NCBI RefSeq assembly: GCF_014651995.1
Contig: NZ_BMXY01000004.1
Location: 1 to 64,000, forward strand
DNA from: Cognatilysobacter xinjiangensis
GTDB lineage: Bacteria > Pseudomonadota > Gammaproteobacteria > Xanthomonadales > Xanthomonadaceae
Direction: 5' to 3'
Length of the DNA stretch: 64,000 bases
This document shows positions 18,906-28,066 of this stretch, one piece after another; within the stretch, counting starts at the first letter, position 1; every line of letters starts with the position of its first letter. The notes under the pieces are model-generated. The model was given only the letters and a program-made list of their open reading frames with translations, had not been told where the DNA came from and ran no database searches. Position numbers and translations under genes: made by a program.

Positions 18906-18914
18906 GCCGCGCGC

Positions 18915-20582
18915 ATGAGCGGGTCCGCACGCACGCCCTGCAACATCGCCGCCGCGCTGCCCGACATGGCCGCGCGCGAGCCCGCGCGCATCGCGATGCG
19001 CTGCCCCGGAACGCGCGGGGCCGACGGCCTGGCGACTTACGACGTCGCGCTCAGCTACGCCGAACTCGATGCACGCAGCGACGCGATCGCGGCGGGCCTG
19101 GCCAGGCGCGGCGTCACGCGCGGCACGCGTTGCGTGGTGATGGTCAAGCCGTCGCCCGAGTTCTTCCTGCTGATGTTCGCGCTGTTCAAGGCCGGCGCGG
19201 TGCCGGTGCTGGTCGATCCCGGCATCGATAGGCGCGCGCTGAGGCAGTGCCTGGATGAGGCCGCGCCGGAGGCCTTCATCGGCATCCCGCTCGCGCAGCT
19301 CGCGCGCGTGCTGCTGCGCTGGTCGCGCAGCGCGCGCCTGCGTATCACCACCGGCGCGCGCGCGTGGCTCGCCGACGACACGCTCGCGCGCGTCGAGGCC
19401 GATGGCGCGGGCGCGGGCCCGCAGCTCGCCGATACGGAACCCGATGACGTCGCCGCGATCCTGTTCACCAGCGGCTCGACGGGCGTGCCCAAGGGCGTGA
19501 TCTACCGGCACCGGCATTTCGTCGCGCAGATCGAGCTGATGCGAACCGCGCTCGGCATCCGCGAGGGCGAGGTCGACTTCCCGACGTTCCCGCCGTTCGC
19601 GCTGTTCGGCCCCGCGCTCGGGCTCACGTCGATCATTCCCGACATGGACGCCACGCGCCCGGCCAAGGCCGATCCGCGCAGGCTGCATGCGGCGATCGAG
19701 CGCTTCGGCGCGCAGCAGCTGTTCGGCTCGCCCGCGCTGATGCGTGTACTGGCCGAGTACGGGAAGCCGTTGCCGACGCTGCGCCGCGTCACCAGTGCCG
19801 GCGCGCCGGTGCCTGCCGAGGTGGTGGCACGCATCCGCGCACTGCTGCCCGCGGATGCGGCGTTCTACACGCCCTATGGCGCGACCGAATGCCTGCCCGT
19901 CGCGGTGATCGAGAGCCGCGAGCTGCAGGCCACGCGCGCGGCGACGGAAGCCGGCGCCGGTACCTGCGTCGGCCGCGCGGTGGCGCCGAACGAGGTGCGC
20001 ATCATCCGCATCGACGATGCGCCGATCGAGCGCTGGTCCGATGATCTCGTCGTCGACACCGGCGTGATCGGCGAGATCACCGTCGCCGGCCCGACCGCCA
20101 CCGATACCTATTTCCGTCGCGACGCGTCGACGAAGCTCGCGAAGATCCGGGAAGTAGCGCCGGACGGCAGCGAGCGCGTGGTGCATCGCATGGGCGACGT
20201 CGGCTGGCTCGATGCCGAGGGCCGCCTGTGGTTCTGCGGCCGCAAGACCCATCGCGTCGAGACCGCGACCGGCGCGCTCTACACCGAACAGGTCGAACCG
20301 GTGTTCAACACCCATGCCGACGTGCACCGCACGGCGCTCGTCGGCGTCGGCGCGGCGGGCGCGCAACGGCCGGTGCTCTGCGTAGAACTCAAGCCTGGCG
20401 TCGATGTGCGGGAATGGCCGCGCATCGAAGCCGGGCTGCGCGACATCGGCCGCGGCCATGCGAACACCGCGAGCATCGACGTGTTCCTGCGGTACGACGG
20501 CTTCCCCGTCGACATCCGTCACAACGCCAAGATCGGCCGCGAGAAGCTTGCGGCATGGGCCGCGAAGGAGATCGGTGCATGA
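18915..20582 (+). CDS. oleC: OleC, beta-lactone synthetase (AMP-dependent)
   Basis: ANL-superfamily enzyme of 555 aa that adenylates the 2-alkyl-3-hydroxyacid from OleD and closes it to a beta-lactone with release of AMP. The phosphate-binding loop [16 protein letters not shown], the adenine motif YTPYGATEC and the later [21 protein letters not shown] hinge region are all present, and the C-terminal Lys lies in [11 protein letters not shown]. It starts 9 bp after oleB and its stop overlaps the oleD start (ATGA). Confidence 0.95.
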   Translation: MSGSARTPCNIAAALPDMAAREPARIAMRCPGTRGADGLATYDVALSYAELDARSDAIAAGLARRGVTRGTRCVVMVKPSPEFFLLMFALFKAGAVPVLVDPGIDRRALRQCLDEAAPEAFIGIPLAQLARVLLRWSRSARLRITTGARAWLADDTLARVEADGAGAGPQLADTEPDDVAAILFTSGSTGVPKGVIYRHRHFVAQIELMRTALGIREGEVDFPTFPPFALFGPALGLTSIIPDMDATRPAKADPRRLHAAIERFGAQQLFGSPALMRVLAEYGKPLPTLRRVTSAGAPVPAEVVARIRALLPADAAFYTPYGATECLPVAVIESRELQATRAATEAGAGTCVGRAVAPNEVRIIRIDDAPIERWSDDLVVDTGVIGEITVAGPTATDTYFRRDASTKLAKIREVAPDGSERVVHRMGDVGWLDAEGRLWFCGRKTHRVETATGALYTEQVEPVFNTHADVHRTALVGVGAAGAQRPVLCVELKPGVDVREWPRIEAGLRDIGRGHANTASIDVFLRYDGFPVDIRHNAKIGREKLAAWAAKEIGA

Positions 20583-21577
20583 GAGTCCTGGTTACCGGCG
20601 GCGGCGGCTTTCTCGGCCAGGCGCTCTGTCGCGGCCTGCGCGCACGCGGGCACGAGGTGGTGAGTTTCAATCGTGGGCATTACGCGGCGCTCGAGGCGAT
20701 GGGCGTGGCGCAGATGCGCGGCGACCTCGCGCGCCGCGACGACGTCATCGCCGCTGCGCGCGGCTGCGACGCGATCTTCCACAACGCCGCCAAGGCCGGC
20801 GCGTGGAGCCGCGAGCCGCGCGAGTTCCATGACGCCAACGTCGCCGGCACGCAGCACGTGCTCGACGCCTGCCGCGAGCACGGCATCGGGCGGTTGGTCT
20901 ACACCTCGACGCCGAGCGTCACCCATCGCGCCACGCATCCCGTCGCCGGCCTCGGCGCCGACGAAGTGCCCTACGGCGAGCATCTCAAGTCGCCCTATGC
21001 GTCGACCAAGAAGATCGCCGAGCAGCGCGTGCTGGCGGCGAACGACACGGACCTCGCCGTCGTCGCGCTGCGTCCGCGGCTGATCTGGGGCCCGGGCGAC
21101 AACCAGCTGCTGCCGCGCATCGTCGAGCGCGCGCGCGTCGGCCGCCTGAAGCTGGTGGGCGACGGCGAAAATCTCGTCGACACCACCTACATCGACAATG
21201 CGGCGGATGCGCATTTCGCGGCCTTCGACGCGCTGGGACCGGGTGCGGCCTGCGCGGGCCGTGCGTACTTCGTCAGCAACGGCGATCCGCGCTCGATGCG
21301 CGAGACCATGGACGCGCTGCTCGATGCCGCCGGTGCGCCGCGCGCGAACGGCACGATCCCGTTCGGCGTCGCCTATGCGATCGGCGCCGCCTGCGAGGCC
21401 GCGTGGTCGTTGCTGCCGCTCAAGGGCGAGCCGCCGATGACGCGCTTTCTCGCCGAGCAGCTGGTCACCACGCACTGGTATTCGATGGAACCGGCGCGAC
21501 GCGACTTCGGCTGGGTGCCCGCGGTGTCGTTTGAGGAAGGCCTGCGCCGCCTGCGCGCGGCCTGGCAGGGCGCGTAA
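20579..21577 (+). CDS. oleD: OleD, 2-alkyl-3-oxoalkanoate reductase
   Basis: NAD(P)H-dependent extended SDR of 332 aa that reduces the OleA product to the 2-alkyl-3-hydroxyacid before OleC acts. Glycine motif [16 protein letters not shown] at the N-terminus, YTSTPSV for the Ser/Thr position and YASTKKIAE for the catalytic YxxxK. The ATG overlaps the oleC stop by 4 bp, so translation is coupled. Confidence 0.95.
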   Translation: MRVLVTGGGGFLGQALCRGLRARGHEVVSFNRGHYAALEAMGVAQMRGDLARRDDVIAAARGCDAIFHNAAKAGAWSREPREFHDANVAGTQHVLDACREHGIGRLVYTSTPSVTHRATHPVAGLGADEVPYGEHLKSPYASTKKIAEQRVLAANDTDLAVVALRPRLIWGPGDNQLLPRIVERARVGRLKLVGDGENLVDTTYIDNAADAHFAAFDALGPGAACAGRAYFVSNGDPRSMRETMDALLDAAGAPRANGTIPFGVAYAIGAACEAAWSLLPLKGEPPMTRFLAEQLVTTHWYSMEPARRDFGWVPAVSFEEGLRRLRAAWQGA

Positions 21578-21611
21578 CGGGCGCAAACAGGCGCGCGGCT
21601 AGAATGCCGGC

Positions 21612-22250
21612 ATGGACGAACGCCGAACGCCGCTCGACTCGCTGAAACCGCTGGCCGGGCGCGCGCTGGAGGCGGCGCTCAACCGCGCGCTGGCGCTCGA
21701 TCCCGACACCCGCGACGGCCTGCGCGGCCTCGATGGCCGCCGCCTGGTGCTGCGCGTGGCCACGCCGCCGCTGGCGCTGCAGATCGACGTCGACGGCGAC
21801 CGCCTGCGCGTCGGGCCCGTGGCCGGGGAGGCCGAGCCGGACCTGTCGGTGCGCGCGACGCTGGGCGGCCTGCTGGCGCAGCTGCCCTTCATGCGCCGCG
21901 ACGACGCGCCCGCGGTCGGCAAGCTGCGCATCGAGGGCGATGCCGACCTCGCGCGCCGCCTGCAGCGCCTGGCCGAGCGCTTCGATCCCGACTGGCAGCG
22001 CCCGTTCGTGGCGGCCTTCGGCGACGTGCTCGGTGTGCAGGTCGCGCAGCTGATCCGCGCTGCGTTGAGCACCGCACGCAACGCCGCCGGCGTCGTCGCG
22101 ACGAACGCCGCCGACTACGTGCAGCACGAATCGCAGGACGTCGTCGGCCGCGACGAGCTCGCCGCCTTCTTTGATGACATCGACACCGTGCGCGACGACG
22201 TCGATCGACTTGCCGCACGCGTGGCGCGCCTGTCCGGGCGACGCGCATGA
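21612..22250 (+). CDS. ubiJ: Ubiquinone biosynthesis accessory factor UbiJ
   Basis: 212-aa SCP2-fold protein that binds ubiquinone intermediates and, with UbiK, scaffolds the soluble Ubi complex. The N-terminal SCP2 domain has [25 protein letters not shown] and the block [21 protein letters not shown]. The C-terminal part is helical with an acidic coil ([22 protein letters not shown]). It overlaps ubiB by 4 bp (ATGA), as in many gammaproteobacteria, but no ubiE precedes it here. Confidence 0.93.
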   Translation: MDERRTPLDSLKPLAGRALEAALNRALALDPDTRDGLRGLDGRRLVLRVATPPLALQIDVDGDRLRVGPVAGEAEPDLSVRATLGGLLAQLPFMRRDDAPAVGKLRIEGDADLARRLQRLAERFDPDWQRPFVAAFGDVLGVQVAQLIRAALSTARNAAGVVATNAADYVQHESQDVVGRDELAAFFDDIDTVRDDVDRLAARVARLSGRRA

Positions 22251-23908
22251 CGCCGGTGCTGCGTGCCTGGCGCATCGGCCGCGTGCTGCTGCGCTACCGC
22301 CTCGACGCGCTGCTCGACGGCACGCCGGCCGAGCGCTGGCTGAAGCTCGGGCGCCCGTTCGTGCCGCGTGCGAGCGCGGAGGTCGAAGCGCTGCCGCGCG
22401 GCGCGCGCCTGCGCCTGGCGTTGCAGGAGCTCGGGCCCATCTTCGTCAAGTTCGGGCAGATCCTCTCCACGCGCCGCGACCTCGTGCCGCACGACGTGGC
22501 CGAGGAACTCGCGCTGCTGCAGGATCGCGTCAAGCCGTTCGACGGCGAGATCGCGCGCGGCATCGTCGAGCAGTCGCTCGGCCGCCCGGTGGCCGAAGCA
22601 TTCGCGAGCTTCGACACGACGCCGCTGGCCTCGGCCTCGATCGCGCAGGTACACGCAGCCACGCTGCCGGGCACCGGTCGCGAAGTGGTGGTCAAGGTAT
22701 TGCGGCCCGGCATCCGCACGCAGATCACGCAGGACATCTCGTTGCTGCGCGCGCTCGCCGGCGTGGTCGAGCGCACCCATCCGAAGGCCGAGAAGATCCG
22801 CCCGCATGCGGTGGTCGACGAGATCGAGCACACGCTCGATGCCGAACTCGACCTGCAGCGCGAGGGCGGCAATGCCAGCGTGCTGCGCCGGTTCTGGGAG
22901 GGCAGCGACGATCTCTACGTGCCCGAGGTGATCTGGTCGCACAGCGGCGATCGCGTACTGACGCTCGAGCGCGTGCACGGCATCCCGTCGGACGACATCG
23001 CCGCGCTGGATGCCGCGGGCATCGACCGCCGCGCGCTCGCCGCCAAGGGCGTCCGCGTGTTCTACACGCAGGTGTTCCGCGACAACTTCTTCCATGCCGA
23101 TGCGCATGCGGGAAACATCTGGGTCGACAGCGACCCGGCGCGGCGCGCGAATCCGCGCTTCATCGCGCTGGATTTCGGGATCATGGGCCAGCTCTCGGAC
23201 GAGGACCAGTACTGGCTCGCCGAGAACTTCATGGCGATCTTCAACCGCGATTACCGCCGCATCGCCGAGCTGCACGTGGACGCCGGCTGGATGCCGGCGC
23301 ACACGCGCATCGACGAACTCGAGGCCGCTGCGCGCGCCGTCTGCGAGCCGTACTTCACCCGCCCGCTGTCGGAAGTGCCGCTGGCCGAAGTGCTGGTCAA
23401 GCTGTTCCGCACCGCGCAGAAGTACGAACTCACGTTGCAGCCGCAGCTGATCCTGCTGCAGAAGACGCTGCTCAACATCGAGGGCGTCGGGCGCCTGCTC
23501 GATCCGCAGATCGACATCTGGGGCGTGGCCGAGCCGGTGCTGGCGCGCATCCTGCGCCAGCGCTACAGCCCGAAGCGGCTCGCGGTGGAGTTCCGCAAGC
23601 GCCTGCCGGAACTGGTCACGCATGCGCCGGAGATGCCGCGCCTGCTGCACGCCTGGCTGCGCCAGCAGGTGGAAGGCCGTCACGAACTCACGCTGCGCTC
23701 GGCGGAGCTGACGCATCTCGTGGACGAGGTGCGCCGCATGCAGCGCCGCACCGTGGCCGCGCTGCTGGGCACCGGCCTGATGATCGTCGCCGCGCTGCTG
23801 TACGCGCTGGAGGCGGGCGGGCCGAAGCTGCTGTCGGTCCCGGCGGCGGCGTGGATCGCCGGCGTCGCGGGCCTGTGGGCGCTGCGCGCGGGCTGGCCGC
23901 GTCGCTGA
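22247..23908 (+). CDS. ubiB: Ubiquinone biosynthesis protein UbiB (ABC1/COQ8 kinase-like)
   Basis: 553-aa atypical kinase/ATPase of the UbiB family, which helps extract or present ubiquinone precursors. Signatures: the KxGQ motif in [14 protein letters not shown], the Ala-rich nucleotide loop [13 protein letters not shown], the Lys in [19 protein letters not shown] and the metal-binding LDFGIMGQL. Two hydrophobic segments at the C-terminus anchor it in the membrane. Its stop abuts the stop of the convergent flavoprotein gene with no spacer. Confidence 0.96.
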   Translation: MTPVLRAWRIGRVLLRYRLDALLDGTPAERWLKLGRPFVPRASAEVEALPRGARLRLALQELGPIFVKFGQILSTRRDLVPHDVAEELALLQDRVKPFDGEIARGIVEQSLGRPVAEAFASFDTTPLASASIAQVHAATLPGTGREVVVKVLRPGIRTQITQDISLLRALAGVVERTHPKAEKIRPHAVVDEIEHTLDAELDLQREGGNASVLRRFWEGSDDLYVPEVIWSHSGDRVLTLERVHGIPSDDIAALDAAGIDRRALAAKGVRVFYTQVFRDNFFHADAHAGNIWVDSDPARRANPRFIALDFGIMGQLSDEDQYWLAENFMAIFNRDYRRIAELHVDAGWMPAHTRIDELEAAARAVCEPYFTRPLSEVPLAEVLVKLFRTAQKYELTLQPQLILLQKTLLNIEGVGRLLDPQIDIWGVAEPVLARILRQRYSPKRLAVEFRKRLPELVTHAPEMPRLLHAWLRQQVEGRHELTLRSAELTHLVDEVRRMQRRTVAALLGTGLMIVAALLYALEAGGPKLLSVPAAAWIAGVAGLWALRAGWPRR

Positions 23909-25096
23909 TCAGGCGCAGACCGCCCCGCCGCAGGCATGGCCCGCGGCCCAGGCCCACTGGAAGTTGTAGCCGCCCAGCCAGCCGGTGACGTCGACCACCT
24001 CGCCGACGAAGTAGAGCCCGGGCACGCGGCGCGATTCCATTGTGGTCGACGACAGCTCGTGCGTGTCGACGCCGCCCAGCGTGACCTCCGCGGTGCGATA
24101 GCCCTCGGTGCCGCTCGCCGTGACTGGAAAACGCTGCAGCAGCGCGGCCGCCTCGCGCAGCTGCGGCGGGGTGAACTGCTTCATCGGCCGGTCGGTCAGC
24201 CAGACCTCGCACAGGCGCTGCGCGAAGCGTTTGGGCAGCACCTCGGCGAGCACGGTGTGCAGCATCGCGGCGGGGCGTGCGGCGCGCTGGGCCTCGAGGA
24301 AATCGAGCGCGTCGAGGCCCGGCAGCAGGTCGAGCACCAGCGCGTCGCCGGGTTGCCAGAAGGACGAGATCTGCAGGATCGAGGGCCCGCTCAGGCCACG
24401 ATGGGTGATCAGCATCTGGTTGCTGAAGCTCGCGCCGTTGGCCTCGGCGGTGACCGGGAACGCCACGCCGCTGAGCTCCGCGAAGCGCTGCTGGTGCGTG
24501 CCGCTGAGCGTGAGCGGCACCAGACCCGCGCGCGTGGGCAGCACCGCGTGGCCGAAGCTGCGCGCGAGCTCGTAACCGAAACCGGTCGCGCCCATGCTCG
24601 GGATCGACAGCCCGCCCGTGGCGACGACCAGCGCCGGCGCGCGGAACGTGCCCGCGGCCGTATGCACGCGGAAGTCGCGCTCGCCCATCGCTTCCACGCG
24701 ATCGACGCCGCACGAGGTGAGCACGCGCACGCCGGCCGCCGTGCACTCGTCCATCAGCATCTTCACGATGAGCTTGGATGACTCGTCGCAGAACAGCTGC
24801 CCGAGTTCCTTCTCGTGGTACGCGATGCGATGGCGCTCCACCATCTCGATGAAATGCCAGGGCGTGTAGCGCGCCAGCGCCGACTTGCAGAAATGCGGAT
24901 TGCCCGACAGGTAGTTCGCGGGCGTGGTGCCGGTGTTGGTGAAATTGCAGCGCCCGCCGCCGGACATCAGGATCTTCTTGCCGACGCGGTTGGCGTGCTC
25001 GATCACCGCCACGCGCAGGCCGCGCCGCCCCGCGGTGAACGCGCACATCAGGCCGGCGGCGCCGCCACCGATGATCAGGACGTCGTAATCGTGCAT
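23909..25096 (-). CDS. HI0933-family FAD-dependent oxidoreductase
   Basis: Flavoprotein of about 395 aa. The N-terminal dinucleotide motif IIGGGAAGLMCAFTAGRRG is followed by the HI0933 block KILMSGGGRCNFTN, then VVATGGLSIPSMGATGFG, and the C-terminal FAD clamp GLYFVGEVVDVTGWLGGYNFQWAWAAGHACGG (seen as ordered blocks). The family (YhiN-like) is widespread, and its physiological substrate is unknown. The start at 25096 (MHDYDVLIIGGG) is chosen over an ATG 24 codons upstream because only the former leads straight into the FAD strand. Confidence 0.93.
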   Translation of the reverse strand: MHDYDVLIIGGGAAGLMCAFTAGRRGLRVAVIEHANRVGKKILMSGGGRCNFTNTGTTPANYLSGNPHFCKSALARYTPWHFIEMVERHRIAYHEKELGQLFCDESSKLIVKMLMDECTAAGVRVLTSCGVDRVEAMGERDFRVHTAAGTFRAPALVVATGGLSIPSMGATGFGYELARSFGHAVLPTRAGLVPLTLSGTHQQRFAELSGVAFPVTAEANGASFSNQMLITHRGLSGPSILQISSFWQPGDALVLDLLPGLDALDFLEAQRAARPAAMLHTVLAEVLPKRFAQRLCEVWLTDRPMKQFTPPQLREAAALLQRFPVTASGTEGYRTAEVTLGGVDTHELSSTTMESRRVPGLYFVGEVVDVTGWLGGYNFQWAWAAGHACGGAVCA

Positions 25097-25203
25097 GGCG
25101 CGGCGCGCGTGAAACGGAAGCGGCGGGGCGCGCAGTATCGCGTCGTCGCGCTGAACCCGCGCGCCCAAGGCCGCGACGGGGCGTCCGTCGCGGCCATCGT
25201 CGC

Positions 25204-27966
25204 CTACTTCGCGGGCGTCGCCTTGGCGAAATCGCCGGCGAGGTAGACGCTCAGCTTCGCCGGGTCGATGTGGCGGCGGATCGCGGCATTGACCTCGTCG
25301 GCCGTCAGCGCGGCCAGGCGCGCGTCGATGCCGGCCTGGAAACGCATGTCGCGCGCGTAGTAGAGGTTGCTGCCGAGCGTGGCGGCCACGTTGCCGTCGG
25401 CGGCGCGCGACTGGCGGCGCTGGGTCAGCAGGCCGGCGACCGCGTCGCGCAACTCGTCGGTGCTGACGCCGTCGCGCATCAGGCGCTCGATTTCCTCGCG
25501 CAGCGCGGCTTCCACCTTCTCGGCGTTCTGTGGCGCGGCGATCGCCTGCACCGACAGGCTGCCGGCATCGTCACGGCCCTCGCGGCTGGCATCGGCGCTG
25601 AGGCTGCTGCCCACGCCGTAGCTCAGGCCGTCCTTCTGGCGGATACGGTCGGTCAGGCGCGACTTCATGCCGCCGCCGCCGAGGATGGAGTTGGCGACCA
25701 GCAGCGCGGGGTAGTCGGCGTCTCGATCGTTGAGCGAGATGTTCAGCCGCGCGAGCACGACGGCATTCGCCTTGTCGGGCGACTCCAGCCGCTGGCGTTC
25801 GGGTGCGATGTCGACATGGTGCGTGGGAATCGGCGCGTAGCGCACCGGCGAGCGCCAGCCGGCGAACAGCGTTTCGAGTTGCGTGCGCATCGCCTCGGCG
25901 TCGAAATCGCCGACCACGCTGATCTCGCCTTCGGCGGTGCCGTAGAAGCGCTGGTGGAAGCGGCGCACGTCCTCGATCTTGAGCGCGCGCAGGTCGGCTA
26001 TCGCCTCGTCAATCGACTGATGGCGCAGCGGATGGCCTTCGGGCCAGATGTCGAAGTGCTCGGCCAGCGCCTGCGCGGCGAGCGTGCCGGGTTCCTTGCG
26101 CGCCGATTCCAGCCCGGTGATCGCCTGCAGGCGGTACTGCTCGAACTCGGCTTCGGAAAAGGCCGGATTGCGCAGGATGTCGGCGGCCAGCACGAGCGCC
26201 TCGCCGATGCTGTCACGGCGCGAGGTCAACGAGATGTTGGCCGACTGCATGCCGCCGCCGATGCCCCATTCGGTGCGCAGCGCCTCGAAGCGGCGCGCGA
26301 TCTCGTCGCGCGTGAGCGACTGCGAGCCGCGCGCGAGCAGCGCGCCCGCGGCGCCGCTGGCCGCGCGCGGGCTCGCCTTGAGCTGCTCGACGTCGCCGAA
26401 GCGGAAGGTCGCGCGCAGCACCACGGTGTCGCCGCGCGTGTCCTTGGGCAGCAGCGCGACCTTCAGGCCATCGCCGATCGTGAACGTCTGCGTGCGCGCC
26501 TGGATGTTCTCCGGCGTGGCGTCGAAGGCCTCGCCCGCGGCGACCGCTTCCTTGCCGGTGTAGCCCGCGAGCAGGCTGTCGGCGTCGGGCGCCTCCGGCA
26601 GCTCGACGCGGTCGGGCGCGTCGGTCGGCACGAAGCGGCCGAGCGTGCGGTTGCTGGACTTGAAGTAGGTGCGTGCCACGCGGTTGACGTCGTCGGCAGT
26701 GACCGCGGCGATGCGATCGCGCTGCAGGAACGGCAGGCGCCAGTCGCCGTTGGCCACCGCGCCGGTGAGCGACATGCCGACCGCGTTGACGTCGGTCATC
26801 AGCAGCTCGAAGCCGTTGGCGATGCGCTGCTTGGACTGCGCGACCTCCTCGTCGGTGACCGGGCGCGCGGCGAGCTGTTCGATCTGCTTCAGCAGCTCGG
26901 CCTCCACGTTCGATGGATCGCCATCCTTCGGATACGCGGCGACCAGCGTCGCGAGGCCGGCGTCGCGCAGCAGGCTCGCGCCCGCGCCGGTGCCGGCGGC
27001 CAGGCGCGTTTCCACCAGCGCCTTGTGTAGGCGGCCGGTCGGCGTGTCGCCCAGCACGTCGAACAGCACGGTGAGTGCGGCGCTGTCGGGATGCGTGTAG
27101 GCGGGCAGGTGGTAGGCGAGCATCGCGAAGCGCAGGTCGCCGGTGCGGCGCACGGTGACCTCGCGCTCGCCGTCCTGCGCCGCATCCTTCGTGTAGAAGC
27201 GCGGTAGCGGCGCGGCCGGGCGCTTGACCGCCCCGAAGGACCTGGCGACCTGCGCGAGCGTGCGCGTGGGCTCGATGCGGCCCGCGATCACCAGCGTGGC
27301 ATTGTCCGGGCGGTACCAGGTCCGGTAGAAGGCCTGCAGGCGCTCGATCGGCACGTTCTCGACGTCGCTGCGCGCGCCGATCGTGCTGTTGCCGTAGTTG
27401 TGCCACTGGTAGGCGGCGGCTCGCACGCGCTGGCCAAGCACGGCGCCCGGATTGTTCTCGCCCGCTTCCATCTCGTTGCGGACGACCGTCATCTCGCTGT
27501 CGAGATCCTTCTTCGCGACGAAGGAATTGACCATGCGGTCGGCTTCCAGCGCGAGCATCCAGTCAAGCGTTTCGTCGCTGGCCGGGAACGAGCCGAAGTA
27601 GTTGGTGCGGTCGAGCGAAGTGGTGGCATTGAAGCCGATGCCGCGCTTCTTCATCTCCGCCGGGATCTCGCGGTGCGTGGGCGTGCCCTTGAACAGCAGG
27701 TGCTCGAGCAGGTGCGCCATGCCGGAATCGCCGTAGTTCTCGTGCACCGACCCCACGCCGTAGGTGATGTTGGTGGTGACGGTCGGCTTGCTCGCGTCGG
27801 GGAACAGCAGCACGCGAAGGCCGTTGGCGAGGCGGTACTCGCAGATGCCCTCGATGCAGGGGCCGGCGCTCATGCCCTTGGGCAGCGCGGGGGTATCTGC
27901 GGCGAACGCGGGCGACAGGACGAGCGCGCAGGCGAGCGCGAGCGGAAGCAGGCGGTGGCGTGACAT
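25204..27966 (-). CDS. Secreted M16 zinc metallopeptidase (second)
   Basis: 920-aa pitrilysin-family protease with a signal peptide (MSRHRLLPLALACALVLSPAFAA). The first half has the zinc motif HLLEH in SGMAHLLEHLLFKGT, with downstream MTVVRNEMEAGEN. The second half has the inactive M16_C architecture. It differs clearly from the peptidase at 13501-16374 and lies 100 bp downstream of an S9 peptidase on the same strand, so the pair may form a peptide-degradation unit in the periplasm. Confidence 0.93.
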   Translation of the reverse strand: MSRHRLLPLALACALVLSPAFAADTPALPKGMSAGPCIEGICEYRLANGLRVLLFPDASKPTVTTNITYGVGSVHENYGDSGMAHLLEHLLFKGTPTHREIPAEMKKRGIGFNATTSLDRTNYFGSFPASDETLDWMLALEADRMVNSFVAKKDLDSEMTVVRNEMEAGENNPGAVLGQRVRAAAYQWHNYGNSTIGARSDVENVPIERLQAFYRTWYRPDNATLVIAGRIEPTRTLAQVARSFGAVKRPAAPLPRFYTKDAAQDGEREVTVRRTGDLRFAMLAYHLPAYTHPDSAALTVLFDVLGDTPTGRLHKALVETRLAAGTGAGASLLRDAGLATLVAAYPKDGDPSNVEAELLKQIEQLAARPVTDEEVAQSKQRIANGFELLMTDVNAVGMSLTGAVANGDWRLPFLQRDRIAAVTADDVNRVARTYFKSSNRTLGRFVPTDAPDRVELPEAPDADSLLAGYTGKEAVAAGEAFDATPENIQARTQTFTIGDGLKVALLPKDTRGDTVVLRATFRFGDVEQLKASPRAASGAAGALLARGSQSLTRDEIARRFEALRTEWGIGGGMQSANISLTSRRDSIGEALVLAADILRNPAFSEAEFEQYRLQAITGLESARKEPGTLAAQALAEHFDIWPEGHPLRHQSIDEAIADLRALKIEDVRRFHQRFYGTAEGEISVVGDFDAEAMRTQLETLFAGWRSPVRYAPIPTHHVDIAPERQRLESPDKANAVVLARLNISLNDRDADYPALLVANSILGGGGMKSRLTDRIRQKDGLSYGVGSSLSADASREGRDDAGSLSVQAIAAPQNAEKVEAALREEIERLMRDGVSTDELRDAVAGLLTQRRQSRAADGNVAATLGSNLYYARDMRFQAGIDARLAALTADEVNAAIRRHIDPAKLSVYLAGDFAKATPAK

Positions 27967-28013
27967 CGGGATTCCCTTCGGTGCCGGCCGCTCGGGCGCG
28001 GCGCATGGATCGT

Positions 28014-28036
28014 GCCCGCCGGTCGTGCCGGCGGGC
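28014..28036. other. Perfect 9-bp inverted repeat between the two peptidase genes
   Basis: GCCCGCCGG-TCGTG-CCGGCGGGC lies in the gap between the S9 stop and the M16 start (both minus strand). There is no T tract on the minus-strand side, so it is more likely an mRNA stability or partial termination hairpin than a full intrinsic terminator. Confidence 0.45.
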
Positions 28037-28066
28037 GTGTTTCAGGCTGAAGCGGGCAGCGCGGCG

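Noticed and set aside
16833-20522. A 1229-codon open frame on the minus strand opposite the ole genes
   Set aside because: It is the antisense shadow of oleA-oleC; GC-rich DNA has few stops in this frame and the protein is low-complexity Arg/Ala/His.
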